Shown in pieces: positions 1-11,665 of a stretch of DNA of 64,000 nucleotides. Made by a program: the position numbers and the translations under genes. Each line of letters starts with the position of its first letter. Positions within the stretch are counted from its first letter, which is position 1. The stretch comes from Latrodectus hesperus (Eukaryota > Arthropoda > Arachnida > Araneae > Theridiidae), in the NCBI GenBank assembly GCA_037975125.1, contig CM075857.1, forward strand, positions 22,546,822-22,610,821. The letters run 5' to 3'. The notes beneath the pieces are model-generated. The model worked only from the letters and a program-made list of their open reading frames with translations, searched no databases and was not told the DNA's origin.

Positions 1-822
1 TTGTGGTGAAGTTGCAAATTTTCTGGGTACACATGATAAAGCAACCACATACGTCTTATACCGGCAGTGTGCTTGGGATCATTGTCTTTTGAAAATAGTA
101 CGAATTACTGATATCCAATTTGATTGCACTTTGTGGCAAATTATCTCGCAACACATCAATATAGATTCGAGCTGTCATATTCCCATCAATGAAACACAAA
201 TTACCCACTCCTTTGCTAGCCATGCACCCCCAAATCATAACAGAACCTCCTCCATGATTAACTGTAGGTAACACATTTTTGGTATGAAAAGCAGTACATG
301 ATTTTCTCCAAACTAATTTCCTGCCATCTGATTTAAAGATATTAAACTTACACTCGTCGGAGAAAATGACATTTTTCCAGTAATCAATTGGCTTATTGAT
401 ATATTCCTCAGCGAATTCAAGTCTCTTCAGTCTATTTCGTTCAGTTATGAGATGTTTTTTCCTTAGAGATCTCCCATAAATTTGTGCATCGTGCATGACA
501 TTTCGAAAACTTTGAGCACAGATTTGAACTCCAGATGTTGAAGCGACATCATTGGCTAATGTAATTGCACTAACAAATGGATTTTTCGATGCTTCTCTTA
601 TAATTTTTCTCTTCATTCACTGTGAAACTTTCTTCGGGCGTCCAGAGCGCAAGTTATTTGATGTAAATCATCTTTCTTTATTACGTTTTATAACATACCG
701 AGAATAGTAGAGAAGCAAACATTTACTTTTTTACCTATTTCTCAATAACTTAGGCCATTTTCACGTAGAGAAACAATTTTTTCTCGCAGTGAAATCGGCA
801 ATTCAGATTTCTTAGGTGCCAT
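1..822 (-). pseudogene. Tc1-like transposase, broken
   Basis: The enzyme would cut and paste the surrounding element in the nucleus. The natural start is the ATG at 822-820 (MAPKKSELPISLREKIVSL), the usual N-terminal helix-turn-helix region, but stops follow soon after. A longer open piece at 616-56 (186 aa) carries the middle of the enzyme: the HTH_Tnp_Tc3-like part, the linker, and the first catalytic aspartate in VIFSDECKF, then GGGSVMIWGCM. The block that should hold the second aspartate, DNDPKHTA, is out of frame at about 65-95, consistent with one lost base in an A run. The third acidic residue lies beyond the window. Not functional. Confidence 0.88.
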
Positions 823-1158
823 TACAATTCGAAATCGACAATCAACTATAAAGTTTCAGCAATACCTCCTTTAATAGTCGTCTTACGTATGTTATTTACT
901 ACGGGATGACTGTCAAATAATTAGCATTAAAAAGCAAATTTGCTAAAGTTCAGTTGAGTGTGCAAATACTTTTTTGACATAAGATGTTTTAATATTGTTG
1001 CAAAAAAAGTTTTTTATTAATATTGTATTTTTTGCAATTAATTAAAATGAATACGCTTATTTTATTTTTAAAATATGCCAATTTTTGTATTTATTCATGA
1101 ATTTTCTTATAAACCGTTAACAAAAATGTAAGTGTGTAAATACTTTTTTTACCCACTG
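1..1158 (-). mobile_element. Tc1/mariner-like DNA transposon, cut by the window edge
   Basis: The right end reads on the minus strand as CAGTGGGTAAAAAAAGTA and lies next to a TA dinucleotide (1159-1160), the target of Tc1/mariner elements. A related sequence, gtgtgcaaatactttttt, recurs inside at about 956-973 in the same orientation as the terminal copy (about 1132-1150). This is the inverted-repeat/direct-repeat arrangement known from some Tc1 elements. The transposase remnant lies within it on the minus strand. The other end is outside the window. Family is well supported; the exact subfamily is not resolved. Confidence 0.88.
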
Positions 1159-1683
1159 TATACGTAAATATAGTTTTTTCCCCTGAATTACTGTTTTTAC
1201 TAAAATCGCAGTGCTATTTTTCCACAAAATATTACAGTTGACAGAAATTAGTGACTTTGACCCACTAGTGTAACATAAAGAAAAAAGTCTAAATTTTATT
1301 TATCATACACACAGAATTTGTCAACAAATAATGAAATAGATTGCTACTTTACGAGATGTATGTGTTAAAGTACGTAAAACTTGAAATGTAAATTTGAAAA
1401 TTGTAATATATTTAAAGAATATCTATAAATATATATATTAAGAGTGATGATCAATGTAAATCAAGAATTTATGAATTGCTCCCTGTGTAAATGCTTATAA
1501 AAATATTTTTAGCAATCTGTGATTCATGTTCCATCCGATAAAAAAAGTTTTATAATGCAATATTAAACATAAGCTATTAATTTTCAAGAGTTAAGAATTA
1601 AATTATGAAACTAATTGAAAGATTTTATCTGCATATAATGTGAGGAGAGAATTTAAGTTTTAATGTCAATTATATAATATATA
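1159..1683. other. AT-rich spacer between two DNA transposons
   Basis: No open frame, RNA gene or recognisable repeat was seen. The sequence is plain A/T-rich DNA, with TA target dinucleotides of the flanking elements at both ends. Confidence 0.6.
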
Positions 1684-1913
1684 CCGTATTTACAAGATTC
1701 TAATGCGCATCGTTTTTGGCCAAATGTAGTATTCAAAATTGGGGTGCGCTTTAGATTCGAGTGCAAGATCAGCTGTTTGCCGATGACGTCAACTGAATTT
1801 AAACCGTAACAATGGAAACTGTATTTCTCGACTACATTTATCGTTGACACATTATTGCATAGAGGATACAAACTGCAGAGTACGTAGTCACAAAATATAG
1901 GGCAAACTGAAGA

Positions 1914-3239
1914 ATATCATATGACGCTACTTTCAAACGTAAAGTAATTCTTTATGCTGAATAAAATGGCAATAGAAAGGCAGGGAGAGAGTTTAACGTA
2001 GCTGAGAGCAATGTTCGCTTGTGGTGGCAACAGAAATTGGCACTGTTTGCAACTAAAGGTAGTAGAAAGAAATTCATTGGCCTTCGCAAAGGAAGACACC
2101 CTAAAATTGAAGAAAACGTTTTGGAATTTGTACGTGAAAGCAGGAAGAATGGACAACCTGTGACTAGTGACACCATAAGAAATAAAGCAAAAGAGGAGGC
2201 TGAAGTTCTTGGAATACCGAAACAAGAGCTTAATGCTAGCCGTGGATGGGTGGATCAGTTTATGAAGCGGATGGGCTTATCTCTAAGACGCCGTACAACA
2301 ATATGCCAAAAGCTTTCTGCAGATTTTGAGGGAAAACTACTAACATTTCAGCGGTATGTCATCACACATCTGAGGGAAAAAAATTTTCAATGGGGCAAAT
2401 TGGCAACGCTGACGAGACGCCAATTTGGTTTAATATGCCTCGCAAGTTTACCATTACGGAGAAGGAGACTAAGGAAGTTATCATCAAAACTTCGGGATGT
2501 GTAAAACAACGCGTAACAGTGATGCTGGCAATAACAACAGACGGGTGCAAACTTCCCCCTTTCTTAATTTTCAAACGGAAAACAGGCCCTAAAACCCCTA
2601 AAAGCTGTTCCTAGATGATGTCTTGATTAGAAACCAAGAGAAGGGGTGGATGATGGAATCATTAATGCTTGATTGGCTCCGAAATGTATGGGAACCCCGT
2701 CTCGGTGGGCTCTCCAATCCACCATCAATGTTGCCGAGCTGGCAGCCGAATGGTTAGCGCTCTTGCCTTCGGTTTAACAGTTCGTGGGTTCGAATCCCAC
2801 CTTGGGCATGGATGTTTGAAGTGGTTCGGAATCCACTTTAAACCGTAAGTCCCGGTCTAATTAGCCCTCGTGTGCAAAAAAGGACCGTTGAGCGACAAAC
2901 AAACCAAACCAAACCACCATCAATGTTTTGTCTGGGCGCACATTTCGTGATCATCTCACCGACGACGTAAAAAAGAAGATGCACAGTCTAGGCAGTGATC
3001 TTGTTATCATTCCTGGAGGGATGACGTCTGTGTTACAACCTGTTCTGCTGCCTGGAAAAGCATCGAAGCGCCAATGATTGTGATAATCTTTCAAGAAATG
3101 CTGCATTTCAAATTCATTGAATGGCAGTGAAGATGACGTGCTCTGGAACGCCGAGGATGACGATGAGGAAAGAAGAAATGAATCTGCTTCTGACGAAGAG
3201 AGCTGCGAGGTTTCCAGTGATGAAAACATTAGTGAATAA
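1914..3239 (+). pseudogene. pogo-like transposase (CENP-B HTH + DDE), broken
   Basis: Reading starts in a pogo-type helix-turn-helix at about 1914 (SYDATFKRKVILYAE) and hits a stop at 1962-1964. It continues as GREFNVAESNVRLWWQQK, then a CENP-B-type DNA-binding region (2019-2390, with SRGWVDQFMKRMGLSLRRRT). After a frameshift near 2390 comes the first DDE motif, NADETPIWF, and the strand KQRVTVMLAITTDG. A second shift near 2600 leads to KGWMMESLMLDWLRNVW. A SINE then interrupts the gene, and downstream the frame resumes with LTDDVKKKMHSLGSDLVII and PGGMTSVLQP. The acidic C-terminus (EDDDEERRNESASDEE) ends at a stop at about 3237-3239. Length and order fit the pogo/POGK-like family. The third catalytic aspartate block is degraded. 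Confidence 0.85.
2733..2913 (+). mobile_element. SINE family A, full length, inside pogo transposase
   Basis: A tRNA-derived SINE. The head (gccgagctggcagccgaatg) holds an A-box-like block and a perfect B box, GGTTCGAATCC, so it can carry an internal RNA polymerase III promoter. The body has 'tggatgttt', 'gtggttcggaatccac' and 'gtcccggtctaattag', and the 3' end is 'ttgagcgacaaacaaacc', a (CAAA)n-type tail. A 14-bp target duplication, ccaccatcaatgtt, flanks it (2719-2732 and 2914-2927). Removing one copy restores the transposase sequence around it. This is the reference copy for family A in this window. Confidence 0.95.
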
Positions 3240-3326
3240 AGACGTTTACTATTCATCACTGATTGTAGAAACTGTTAGCTAGGTAGAAATGTTACGATTT
3301 ATTTCATAATCATATTTTACGATAGG

Positions 3327-3342
3327 TACCGTATATACGGTA
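3327..3342. repeat. 16-bp perfect palindrome
   Basis: The sequence taccgtatatacggta is its own reverse complement. It lies inside the pogo-like element, 3' of the transposase stop. It resembles two copies of the element's terminal CCGTAT joined head to head, so it could be a transposase-related site or chance. No function is shown. Confidence 0.5.
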
Positions 3343-3839
3343 GTGGAAATTAACAATGATAGTTTCACATAATAATAGCTCACTAATAGGTTAATTCTAT
3401 GTTCTGCTACTTTATATGTATAAATCCATTGTTGTTTAATATATGGTATCTAAATTTAAATGAAATTGTCATATCATTGATTAATAGTTTAGATATACAT
3501 CCATTGATGTATAAAATAAGATTCAATAAATTCTTCCTACCATTGATGCGCATTACATTCGCCGACAAACAATTTTTTTATTATTTAAAGTTTTAAAATG
3601 GGGATGCGCATTATAGATTCGATGGTGTATTAGATTTGCGTAAATATGGTATATATAGATATAAACACTACTGCTAAATAATGCATGTAGCGTCATGCAA
3701 ATTGCAGGAGTGAAAGTGGTGAGACGGATGTATAAATTAAATTTGCACACGCATCTGGCACATGGTACAGGCTATAATCTTCAGTAAATTTCTCTTCTCA
3801 AACATCGCTTAGTATTTTGCGTGACATTTGCGCTTTTCG

Positions 3840-4790
3840 AAGAAATTATTCTGAGACGTGAGGGAGCTCATTATCATCAGTTAACTACCGCGAAACATTG
3901 GGTGTATTATTGAACTCCATAAACTAGTTTTGACACGGTACACAATAGTAAACTAGTATTAGAGACACAACGTGAGTACCATCCAATGTTGTATCACACG
4001 ATGGATTCAGGAAGATCTATGTGAATGTCGAAGAGGAAGTGGGACATCCTAATCTATGTCACAGAGTGTATACAAACTGACGGAATCGCCAGTTAACTAT
4101 TCGAGACCTTTTCTCCACGATATGAGCTAGTTGCGTGCATGGTACCAACAACTGAGGAAGCGTTGATCTTTCAATACAGGACTGGACGCCTGGCCTGGTT
4201 TCTTAATCATCGTATCTGGACCATTGAATGGCATTGGTTAATGTTCACGGACGAATTTGGTTTTTGTCTGTTGTGAAGAAATGATAGCCGTTGACGAGTT
4301 TGATGGTGACTCGGAGAACGCAACGAACCAATCCATTTTGTCGAGCGTGAAATAAATCTTATACTAGGAATCATGGTTTGGGTGGCATAATGTTGGATCA
4401 CAGGACGTTTCTGGTACACATTGATGACAGTTTGATAGCAGATAGTTACGTCACGTCACGTAGGTTGTGCAGCTTGTTTTGCCTTTGCAGAGAGCACCTG
4501 ACATATAGTATTACAGAAAAACAACGCCAGGCCGCATGTCATATGGTGCATTTTTAACAATCTGACTGGATTTTACACCCTTTTCTGTTTTATCTCCAAA
4601 TCTGAATCCCATTGAGCTCCCGAGGTATCTCATTGGACGTGACATAAACCAAGGACCATTAGCGAAAACATGGATTACCTGTTCTCAGCAGTGAATGTTA
4701 TTTGGCAATTATACGTGGTTTGGTCCATTGATGGTTATTTTAGGCAACTATCAATAGACTAATGGATAGAATTTCTTGATAGAGACCTGT
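3840..4790 (+). pseudogene. Tcb1-like (Tc1/mariner) transposase, highly decayed
   Basis: Scattered pieces in all three plus-strand frames match the order of a Tc1/Tcb1 transposase. First comes a trace of the N-terminal DNA-binding part, then WLMFTDEFGFCL at about 4235-4270 (first catalytic aspartate). Next are GERNEPIHFVER near 4315-4350 and GIMVWGGIM near 4370-4395, followed by SPNLNPIEL near 4597-4620, which should carry the third acidic residue. Many stops and shifts separate them. The surrounding sequence to about 4945 probably belongs to the element (end-like 'gtgttgcaattttacttttgaggagtg' region), but matching terminal repeats could not be paired with certainty. Confidence 0.7.
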
Positions 4791-5050
4791 ACAGCAGTCC
4801 TAAGTATTCATATTGATACTGAATAAATTGCTTTATAATTTTGCCTTTTTTTATTTATTATTGCCTCATCACTTGTTTCTGAAATTTAAACGACGCTACA
4901 TACATTATTTCTTGGTGTTGCAATTTTACTTTTGAGGAGTGCATGAAGTTCAGATTGCAGTTATTCTTAAATTATAAAAATTGGAGTAAATTTTGATTTT
5001 TTAGAAATCATAAAGCTGATATATTCCTATAAATATTTTATCGGTTTTAA

Positions 5051-5240
5051 ATGAACCTGATAGCAGAGTGATTAATGTGCTGTATCTTTCATTAGTTCGT
5101 GGGTTTTATCCTTTCCTCTAACGTGAGTGGTTTTGATTATCGAAATCTGCTTAAACTCAAAGGCTGGATCAGTTGACTTGTTTGAAGGAAAATGGGATCG
5201 TAGAAAGACAACTCAAATTTGATACGCATTTAAGGACATG
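5051..5240 (+). mobile_element. Very decayed SINE family A-like copy
   Basis: The segment 'ctgatagcagagtgattaat' followed by 'ttagttcgtgggtttta' and a 'gtggttt' block follows the order of family A head, B box and body. Many substitutions are present and no target duplication could be found. Confidence 0.4.
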
Positions 5241-6490
5241 TAGATGTCATACAATCATTAACAATTCTTCCTTTTGAATATAGAATATTAAAAATATTTA
5301 TTCAGACATCTTTTGTGTTCACTAATTTTATTTCAAAATTATCCACAAAATAGTTTGAAAAATGGAATAGCCCTATGAAAATGGGTATAATAAACAAAAG
5401 ACAGAAATGCAAGATCAAAACAAATTCCGAAAATTATATTTCTGGTTCTTTAATATACTAAGGTTCATATTTCAGTTGTGGTTTAAATCTATGGTGTCGA
5501 AATCTTAAACGTGACATAATTAGAAAGCATGCAATAATTTTCTTATAATTATTATGTAAAGCTTATGTATTTTCTTTCATAAGATTATTATTTCCTTTGA
5601 AAATATACGTATAAAATGTTGAAAACTTCGTATCTAATTTTCATTTACGTAATACAGGCTATCATAGAGTCTTATCACGTATGCCTTCATACGTAATATG
5701 TCTGGCAATTAATCAAATTGATTATGTTTAAATTACAGCAATGAATTTACGTGTAAAAAGATTGGTCATTTTAGCTGCAATTTCTTATTTTCTTTTTCAT
5801 ATGCACGTTTTTGAAGAATATTTTATCGATATTTAACATAAGTCACTAATTAAAGGAGTATTTTTTATATTTTGTGTAAATATATTAACTTGTCTAATGT
5901 GGAAACTACAAAGTTTAAACTTTACTTGGAGTAGCTTAAATTAACAAATGAAAATAGTATATCTGAACTGTAAAATGAAAATGTTTGCAGTGTATTTTAT
6001 ATGATAATCTTGAGATATTTTCTATAAAATTTGACTACATGATTTTATAAAATTTAAAACAGTTCAGAATATTTAATTTTTAGCTTTGATTAAGACAGGA
6101 AAAATGCATCTCGTGGAAGTTGCTAATGTTTTATATATTTAACATTGCGTGCTTGGTTATATTAACTTATATTTGGAATTGTCCCTTTTATACATACTTA
6201 TTTGAAAGGTATGTGCTTGATGATATGACGATGCAAAGGTGTGTTTATTTTATGAGTTCAGTAATTTAATTACTTTTGTAAAATTATTGAACAATGCAAC
6301 ATTTAACTATTTTAATAAATCTGGATTTCTATAATGTTTATACTGAACATTAAGTTCATGCAAAAGTCACAATTTCCCTGATATGCTCTACTTGACGATA
6401 AAATGACCTGAATTTAAATATCAACGGTTATGTAATTGAGATTAGATTTTATTCACAAAATTCACTTGTTGAGTACATATATATGAATTT
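5241..6490. other. Anonymous AT-rich DNA
   Basis: No open frame of protein-like composition and no known repeat were recognised. Short A/T runs only. Confidence 0.6.
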
Positions 6491-6521
6491 AAGTAAAATA
6501 AGACTTAAAAATAGTGATAAG

Positions 6522-6904
6522 AGGGGCCGTGGTAGCTTAGTGATAAGGGCATCGGCTTTGCGCTCGAAAGGACCAGGTTCGATTTCCAATGCCGTCAAAG
6601 ACCCACCGAGTACATGCGATATACTTGCTTGTTAAATCTATGGAATAGAAAGTCCTGATGTCAGTTGTTGAGCAGTTACTATGGGTGTAATGGTGTGGAA
6701 AAAATTTCCTCTCCCTCCCGATCAATGTCAAAATTAAGAGAGTATATCCTCTGGTGGTGCCATCTATCGGAGAAGTTAAGAGCAAAATCATACTTTCACC
6801 TTCGTAGTATTCTGGTTAAAGGAAAGACGCACCCTACTGACTTAAATTCATATATCCAACGACATAGCGAGCTTGATTTGTCCAAGTGTCATAACTAAAA
6901 CAAC
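6522..6904 (+). mobile_element. SINE family B (tRNA-like head, common AAC-tailed 3' module)
   Basis: The head 'ggccgtggtagcttagtgat' to 'ccaggttcgatttcc' has A-box and B-box-like blocks of a tRNA. The middle contains 'tggtgccatctatcggag'. The 3' module (about 6780-6904) runs from 'agagcaaaatcatactttca' through 'gaaagacgcacc' and 'atagcgagcttg' to 'gtccaagtgtcataact' and ends in an AACAAC tail. A 13-bp duplication, aagtaaaataaga, lies at 6491-6503 and 6905-6917. About 18 nt between the left duplication and the head are unexplained. The same 3' module recurs at 12652, 53498 and 58266. Confidence 0.85.
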
Positions 6905-7239
6905 AAGTAAAATAAGAAGGGCTCGTGTAATTTAACGATGCAAATTCTTATAACAATTTTATCTATATTATCTTTCTTGATATATTGGTGGCACTTTTCA
7001 ATCTTTTGAATAATTTCTGAATATTTTTTAACCTTAAAATGTATTTTAAAAGCAACTATATAAATTCTTAAATTTCCATCCTCAATTATGCTTTAAAATA
7101 AAATCCTTGAAATCTGAGATTCCGTAAGTAGCAATCATTTAAAATAACTCAAGCATCTGCTTGCGATCAATATTTTCGACCGATTAGACATCTACAATAT
7201 GCGATTTTTTCATCCTTAGCAAACAATTCATTGTGCGAC

Positions 7240-7398
7240 TAATGGTTAGCGCTCTAACCTTCGGTTCAACAGTTCGTGGGTTCGAATCCCACCTTGAGCT
7301 TATGTATGTAGTGGTTCGGAATCCACTTTAAACCGTAGGTCCCGGTCTAATTAGACCTCGTGTGCAAAAAATGACCTTTGAGCGACAAACAAACAAAC
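7240..7398 (+). mobile_element. SINE family A, 5' truncated
   Basis: The copy starts within the tRNA head at 'taatggttagc', lacking the first ~17 nt of the reference. It keeps the B box (GGTTCGAATCC) and the body to the CAAA-rich tail. An 11-bp duplication, cattgtgcgac, flanks it (7229-7239 and 7399-7409), so the truncation happened at insertion rather than by later deletion. Confidence 0.93.
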
Positions 7399-7409
7399 CA
7401 TTGTGCGAC

Positions 7410-8725
7410 CATTACTGAATCAATAATGATATCCTGTAAAGTTTGCAGCTCCTCTACTACTTTTGAATTAGTATCGTTTAAAAAAATCATATGATATTAA
7501 ATTCGAAACCTCATTTAACTCATCCTTATGTACATTTTGAAATAAAGCTGAATTTATTAATTACTGAGATTCAGTTTAAACGACTAAAATATTTTTTGAC
7601 GTTTCTGTGAGAAAAAATCTATACATTTTGGAAAAAACTAAAATAAAAAGATATGAATAATTATTCTTATAGAAAGTGTTAGCGGGATCAAAAATTTAAA
7701 ATCTTATTTTTATTTATTCCAGAAAATTAAATACATTACCTGTGTAAAAAATTTAATTGAAAACGATGTGTGGTCTTTTAAAATAAAAAACACTTTTTAT
7801 AATGCTATAAAAAATTTCATGTACGAGGAAACGATTACTTTCTCTTAAATTGAAACGATTGTGGATTTGAGAATTATTTGTTCAAATATTAAATACGACA
7901 GAAAATAATTGTTGATGTTTTTTGAATATCTGCTATAAATTTTAAACTCGCTAAGAATAGATTGATTTACCAACTAAAGATCCCTATTCCAGATTTTTAA
8001 ATATCCGTCTAATATGTACATTGTTGGATGTATTATCATACTGAGGAATAGTTTTCTATTGATAGAATTTTTTATTCTATTATGAGAGATATAGCTTACT
8101 TGCGTGGTATTGCAATTGGCAAAAGCACGTGTTTATGAAAAGCAAAGAAAAATCCTTTGTTTCAGCAGCTTTCGCAGTTACAACGCTAATTTTTTTCTAT
8201 TATAAGATATTAACGATAAGATGTATGCATTCATTAGATAATTATTTGTTATCCTGGTTAAATATCCTGTTTCTCAATCACGACACTAAAGAGAATTGGG
8301 AAAAGTTTCGTTACTTAGCTTATCATTTATACATATTAAATTTAACTTTTAAAACTATATTCTTAAGAACACTACTTTCCACTATTGTTAAAAGTAGTAT
8401 ATTGAATCTGAAATAATAATTAGACCTGCAAAAACACAAGTAGCAATGAGTTATGGTCGAATTCATGAACTGTTATGCCTTAGAAAAATAACTAAGATGT
8501 AGAAAAAAATTCGAAAATCGTTTGAAAAATGTAATAAAATGCATTTTTTAAATGGAAAAAAGGATGTAAATAACTATAGATTAGTCTGAAAAAAATGTCA
8601 AACATTATGAAAAGACAGTAATGTACTTCTTAAGGCACACTTGAATAAAAGAAACTGTATCGCACAGAAAATATAAAAAATTAACCGAAACTTTTTTTAA
8701 AGCTTAGTAAATCAAGGAATATGAC
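7410..8725. other. Anonymous AT-rich DNA
   Basis: One 95-codon frame at 8129-8416 (plus) is open, but its composition is that expected of random A/T sequence: rich in Leu, Ile, Phe, Tyr and Lys, with no motif. It is not called as a gene. Nothing else was recognised. Confidence 0.6.
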
Positions 8726-8912
8726 GCCGAGCTGGCAGCCGAATGGTTAGCGCTCTTGCCTTCGGTTCAACAGTTCGTGGGTTCGAATCCCACCTTGGGC
8801 ATGGATGTTTGTAGTGGTTCGGAATCCACTTTAAGCCGTAAGTCCCGGTCTAATTAGCCCTCGTGTGCAAAAAATGACCGTTGAGCGACAAACAAACTAA
8901 ACAAACCAAAAC
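8726..8912 (+). mobile_element. SINE family A, full length
   Basis: Near-identical to the copy at 2733, with complete head, B box, body and CAAA-rich tail. A 13-bp duplication, caaggaatatgac, flanks it (8713-8725 and 8913-8925). The low divergence suggests a fairly recent insertion. Confidence 0.95.
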
Positions 8913-8925
8913 CAAGGAATATGAC

Positions 8926-10560
8926 ATTGTAAATTCTTGGTAATGACCAAATTTGTTGTAATTGATAATAAATCCGTAAAAAATACAAGTTTGAAATAAC
9001 CAATGAATATATTCTTGTAAAGTACAATAGTGTGTTAGTACTTACATGTTAAATGTATTTTAATTGGGGTTATTCCTGTTTTGTATTTTACAACTCCTTG
9101 CAACAAGAATTGTTAATGGCATATCTTATTCCAGATTTTTAAAGGAAAATAAGTTTTCCCTTTATACATATAAATTATAAAATTATAGATTAATTATTTG
9201 AAAAATACTATTATTATATAATGACACTTTTAAAAATAAATTTTTAAACTTCTCGAATTAATACAATACTAATCAAACACTAATATAAAAAGTCACTCTA
9301 TTCTTTTAGCAATCAAACATTTTCTGTGAGTTGGAGAATCGCTTAAAATTTCATACCAATTTAATTTCTTTGGCTAAAGCATAAGTTATTTCGTTATTCT
9401 TTCTTAATGAATGTTTAATAGAATTTTCTTTATTGATCATTATTCAATTATCCATTTTACATATTTGACGTCAAATTCTTAAATTTAACGAGCGCGGTCC
9501 AATTTTATTATGCAGTTACTCTCTGATAAGAAGCATTTTCCAGAAAAGTAGTCCTAGTGAATGTAAAAATTAATACCTATGAAATGTAAATAATGTGACA
9601 AATATATGGAGGCTAAATAAATATCAGTGTTAATAAATTACTTAAAATGGGTATTATCATGAAGAAAATAAGTGCTCAGTTTCCTTGAAATCATCAAGCC
9701 AACTAATTTAGCTATTCATAAAATTTTTGCTGCAATCGATAAATATTCATTATTTTTACTCCTGTCCATTGTTCTGCCACTATTATATAAACGTCAATGA
9801 GCATAATAATAATTGTGAACTCATAAAAGTATAGAATTTTTTGTTTACTAAAACACAGCAGGGATGCTGTTGAAAAACGAATTTCTAATTGGTTAAAAGA
9901 AATTTAAATCATGTGAAATTTTTTTGTTGGTTGTATAACATTTTATACATTTATTTTTAGTATATTTTATGTACATATTTTTAACTGAAGCAAGAAACAT
10001 TTTTCGTTGATTTAATTTAAAGGAAAAATGAAAACTTTGATAAATTGTTGATAAGCTCTCCAAAATTAATTTCTTATATAAGCTTATTTTTCATTCTTTT
10101 GTGAAGCTAATCATTTGAATACAATTTTTTGAATTATCAGAAGGCAAAATACGTTTCAAATATTTTAAAACAGATTTTACTGTATAGCTTAACAATTAGA
10201 ACAAAAAAAACAACACTAAAATACTTAATCTTAACTGAAATAGTTTGTATGAAATCTTTTTAATAAAGTTAGATGCTATGATTGTTTTTTTTAAAATATA
10301 ATTTGTTTCGAAAATTATACAACAAAACAATAAAAAGTGAAAAATTTAATTTTTTTTATCAAACATTAAAATGCAGTTTATTTTGAGTTGATTTTATCAT
10401 TATATACTTAAATTATTTTTAAAAATCAACAAAGCTAAATTTATCACTTGTGGCAAAGAATCGAACTTTTCGTACAATGCTAAAAAGTAATGAAACATAA
10501 GCATATAATTATATTAATCATCAGAGTTGATCACACCTCATTTCTTAAGCTTAAAAAAAC
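8926..10560. other. Anonymous AT-rich DNA
   Basis: No gene or classified repeat was recognised. Confidence 0.6.
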
Positions 10561-10561
10561 T

Positions 10562-10635
10562 ACGTTTACCGAAGCTAGTGGTAGGACAGAGAGAAAGATT
10601 CCAGGTTCGATACCATCTACTCTTGAACAACGAAA
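10562..10635 (+). repeat. Possible eroded tRNA-like SINE head
   Basis: 'gaagctagtggtaggac' followed by 'ccaggttcgatacc' resembles the A and B boxes of the family B head. Nothing downstream matches the family B body, and no target duplication was seen. It could be chance. Confidence 0.3.
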
Positions 10636-10950
10636 ACGGATTATAAATTATTGCTTTGTGCTCTTTCACATCTGACATATCAATCTGATTTTATTTTCAC
10701 GTTTTGCTTTTTGCTGAACGATTCCCTCAAACAAACGTTATCCTTAAGCCTGATTTTCCAAATTAAATTTTAAAAAAATATTAATTTGTGTCTGTTGTAG
10801 CAGCCAGGTAGGGGGAAATATAAAAATAAATCACAATACGTATTTATATAAAAAAAACCCATTAAAATTGATACTTGCAAAAATAGCAAGATTTATTCAG
10901 GAAAACAAGGCTTTGCTAAAAAAATAATTATAATATAAAATAAGTAACCG

Positions 10951-10954
<4 letters not shown>

Positions 10955-11023
<69 letters not shown>
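10955..11023. repeat. (TA)n microsatellite
   Basis: An uninterrupted run of TA dinucleotides of about 68 bp. Such tracts are unstable in length and can extrude cruciforms. Confidence 0.97.
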
Positions 11024-11025
<2 letters not shown>

Positions 11026-11120
11026 CTCCAAGGCATTTTAATTTTTCGGAAAAATGAAATGTATCAAAAATTTATTCCACTAAATTATTCTAAAAATGCC
11101 ATTCGTTGAATACGGTGAGA

Positions 11121-11665
11121 AAACAAAATGTCATAATTTGAACAATTTTGATAAATATTTATTTATTTTATCTTTTTTACAATTCGATTTAAAAATTGTT
11201 ATCAAATGTGAAATTTAGGACGTTTAAAAGTCAAAAGTTTTAGGAGTCATTTTTAAATATTAAAAACAGTCTTTTTAAGAAAACTGAGGCTATTGCCATG
11301 TTGGCGAAAATATCCTATCCAGTTATATAGTACATTTTACACTTATTTGGTCTATATGGTTGTTATTAATTGTGAAGAATGTTTAATAAACATAATGTCA
11401 TATTATTTGAATAATTTTGACAAATGATTTAATTATTTTAACTTTTTTAAAATTCAATTTAAAAATTGGTATCAAATTTGAAACTAGGGCATTTAAAGAT
11501 TAAAAGTTTTGGAAGAATGATTTGTTTATATAGTAAACACACACAATGTTCTTAAGTAAACTGAGGTTATTGTTATGTCGGAAAAAATATCTCTCATATC
11601 TAGTTACATATTATTTTACTTAATTGGTCTAGGGATGGCATTAGTTGTGAGAAGCGTTTAATGTA
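11121..11665. repeat. Two-copy tandem direct repeat, period about 267 bp
   Basis: The segment starting 'aaacaaaatgtcataatttg' (11121) is repeated from 11388 ('aaacataatgtcatattatttg'). Matching landmarks keep their order: 'attcgatttaaaaattg' / 'attcaatttaaaaattgg', 'aaactgaggctattgccatg' / 'aaactgaggttattgttatg', 'ttggtcta', and 'gtgaagaatgtttaa' / 'gtgagaagcgtttaa'. The two copies have diverged by substitutions and small gaps. No coding potential and no known family were seen. Confidence 0.85.

Larger units (their letters stand above)
1684..3649 (+). mobile_element. pogo-like (Tc1/mariner superfamily) transposon with SINE insert
   Basis: Both ends abut TA (1682-1683 and 3650-3651). The left end begins CCGTATTTACAAGATTCTAA. 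The right end, read in reverse complement, begins CCATATTTACGCAAATCTAA, so the terminal inverted repeats match with a few changes. Inside each end a second related block (left about 1735-1762, right about 3594-3622, containing gggRtgcgc and tagattcga) is repeated in direct orientation. The body encodes a pogo-type transposase remnant on the plus strand. A SINE with its own target duplication accounts for 2733-2913. Confidence 0.85.

Noticed and set aside
2733..2810. tRNA gene-like sequence with a perfect B box
   Set aside because: It is the head of a multi-copy SINE with target duplication, and the cloverleaf is not complete. The same applies to the heads at 8726, 16606, 19460, 62416 and 63514.
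8129..8416. 95-codon plus-strand open frame
   Set aside because: Residues are those of random A/T DNA (Leu, Ile, Phe, Tyr, Asn, Lys), with no motif, splice signals or known relative.
11121..11665. CRISPR-like or satellite array
   Set aside because: Only two long diverged units and no short regularly spaced repeats. CRISPR arrays are not expected in an animal genome.
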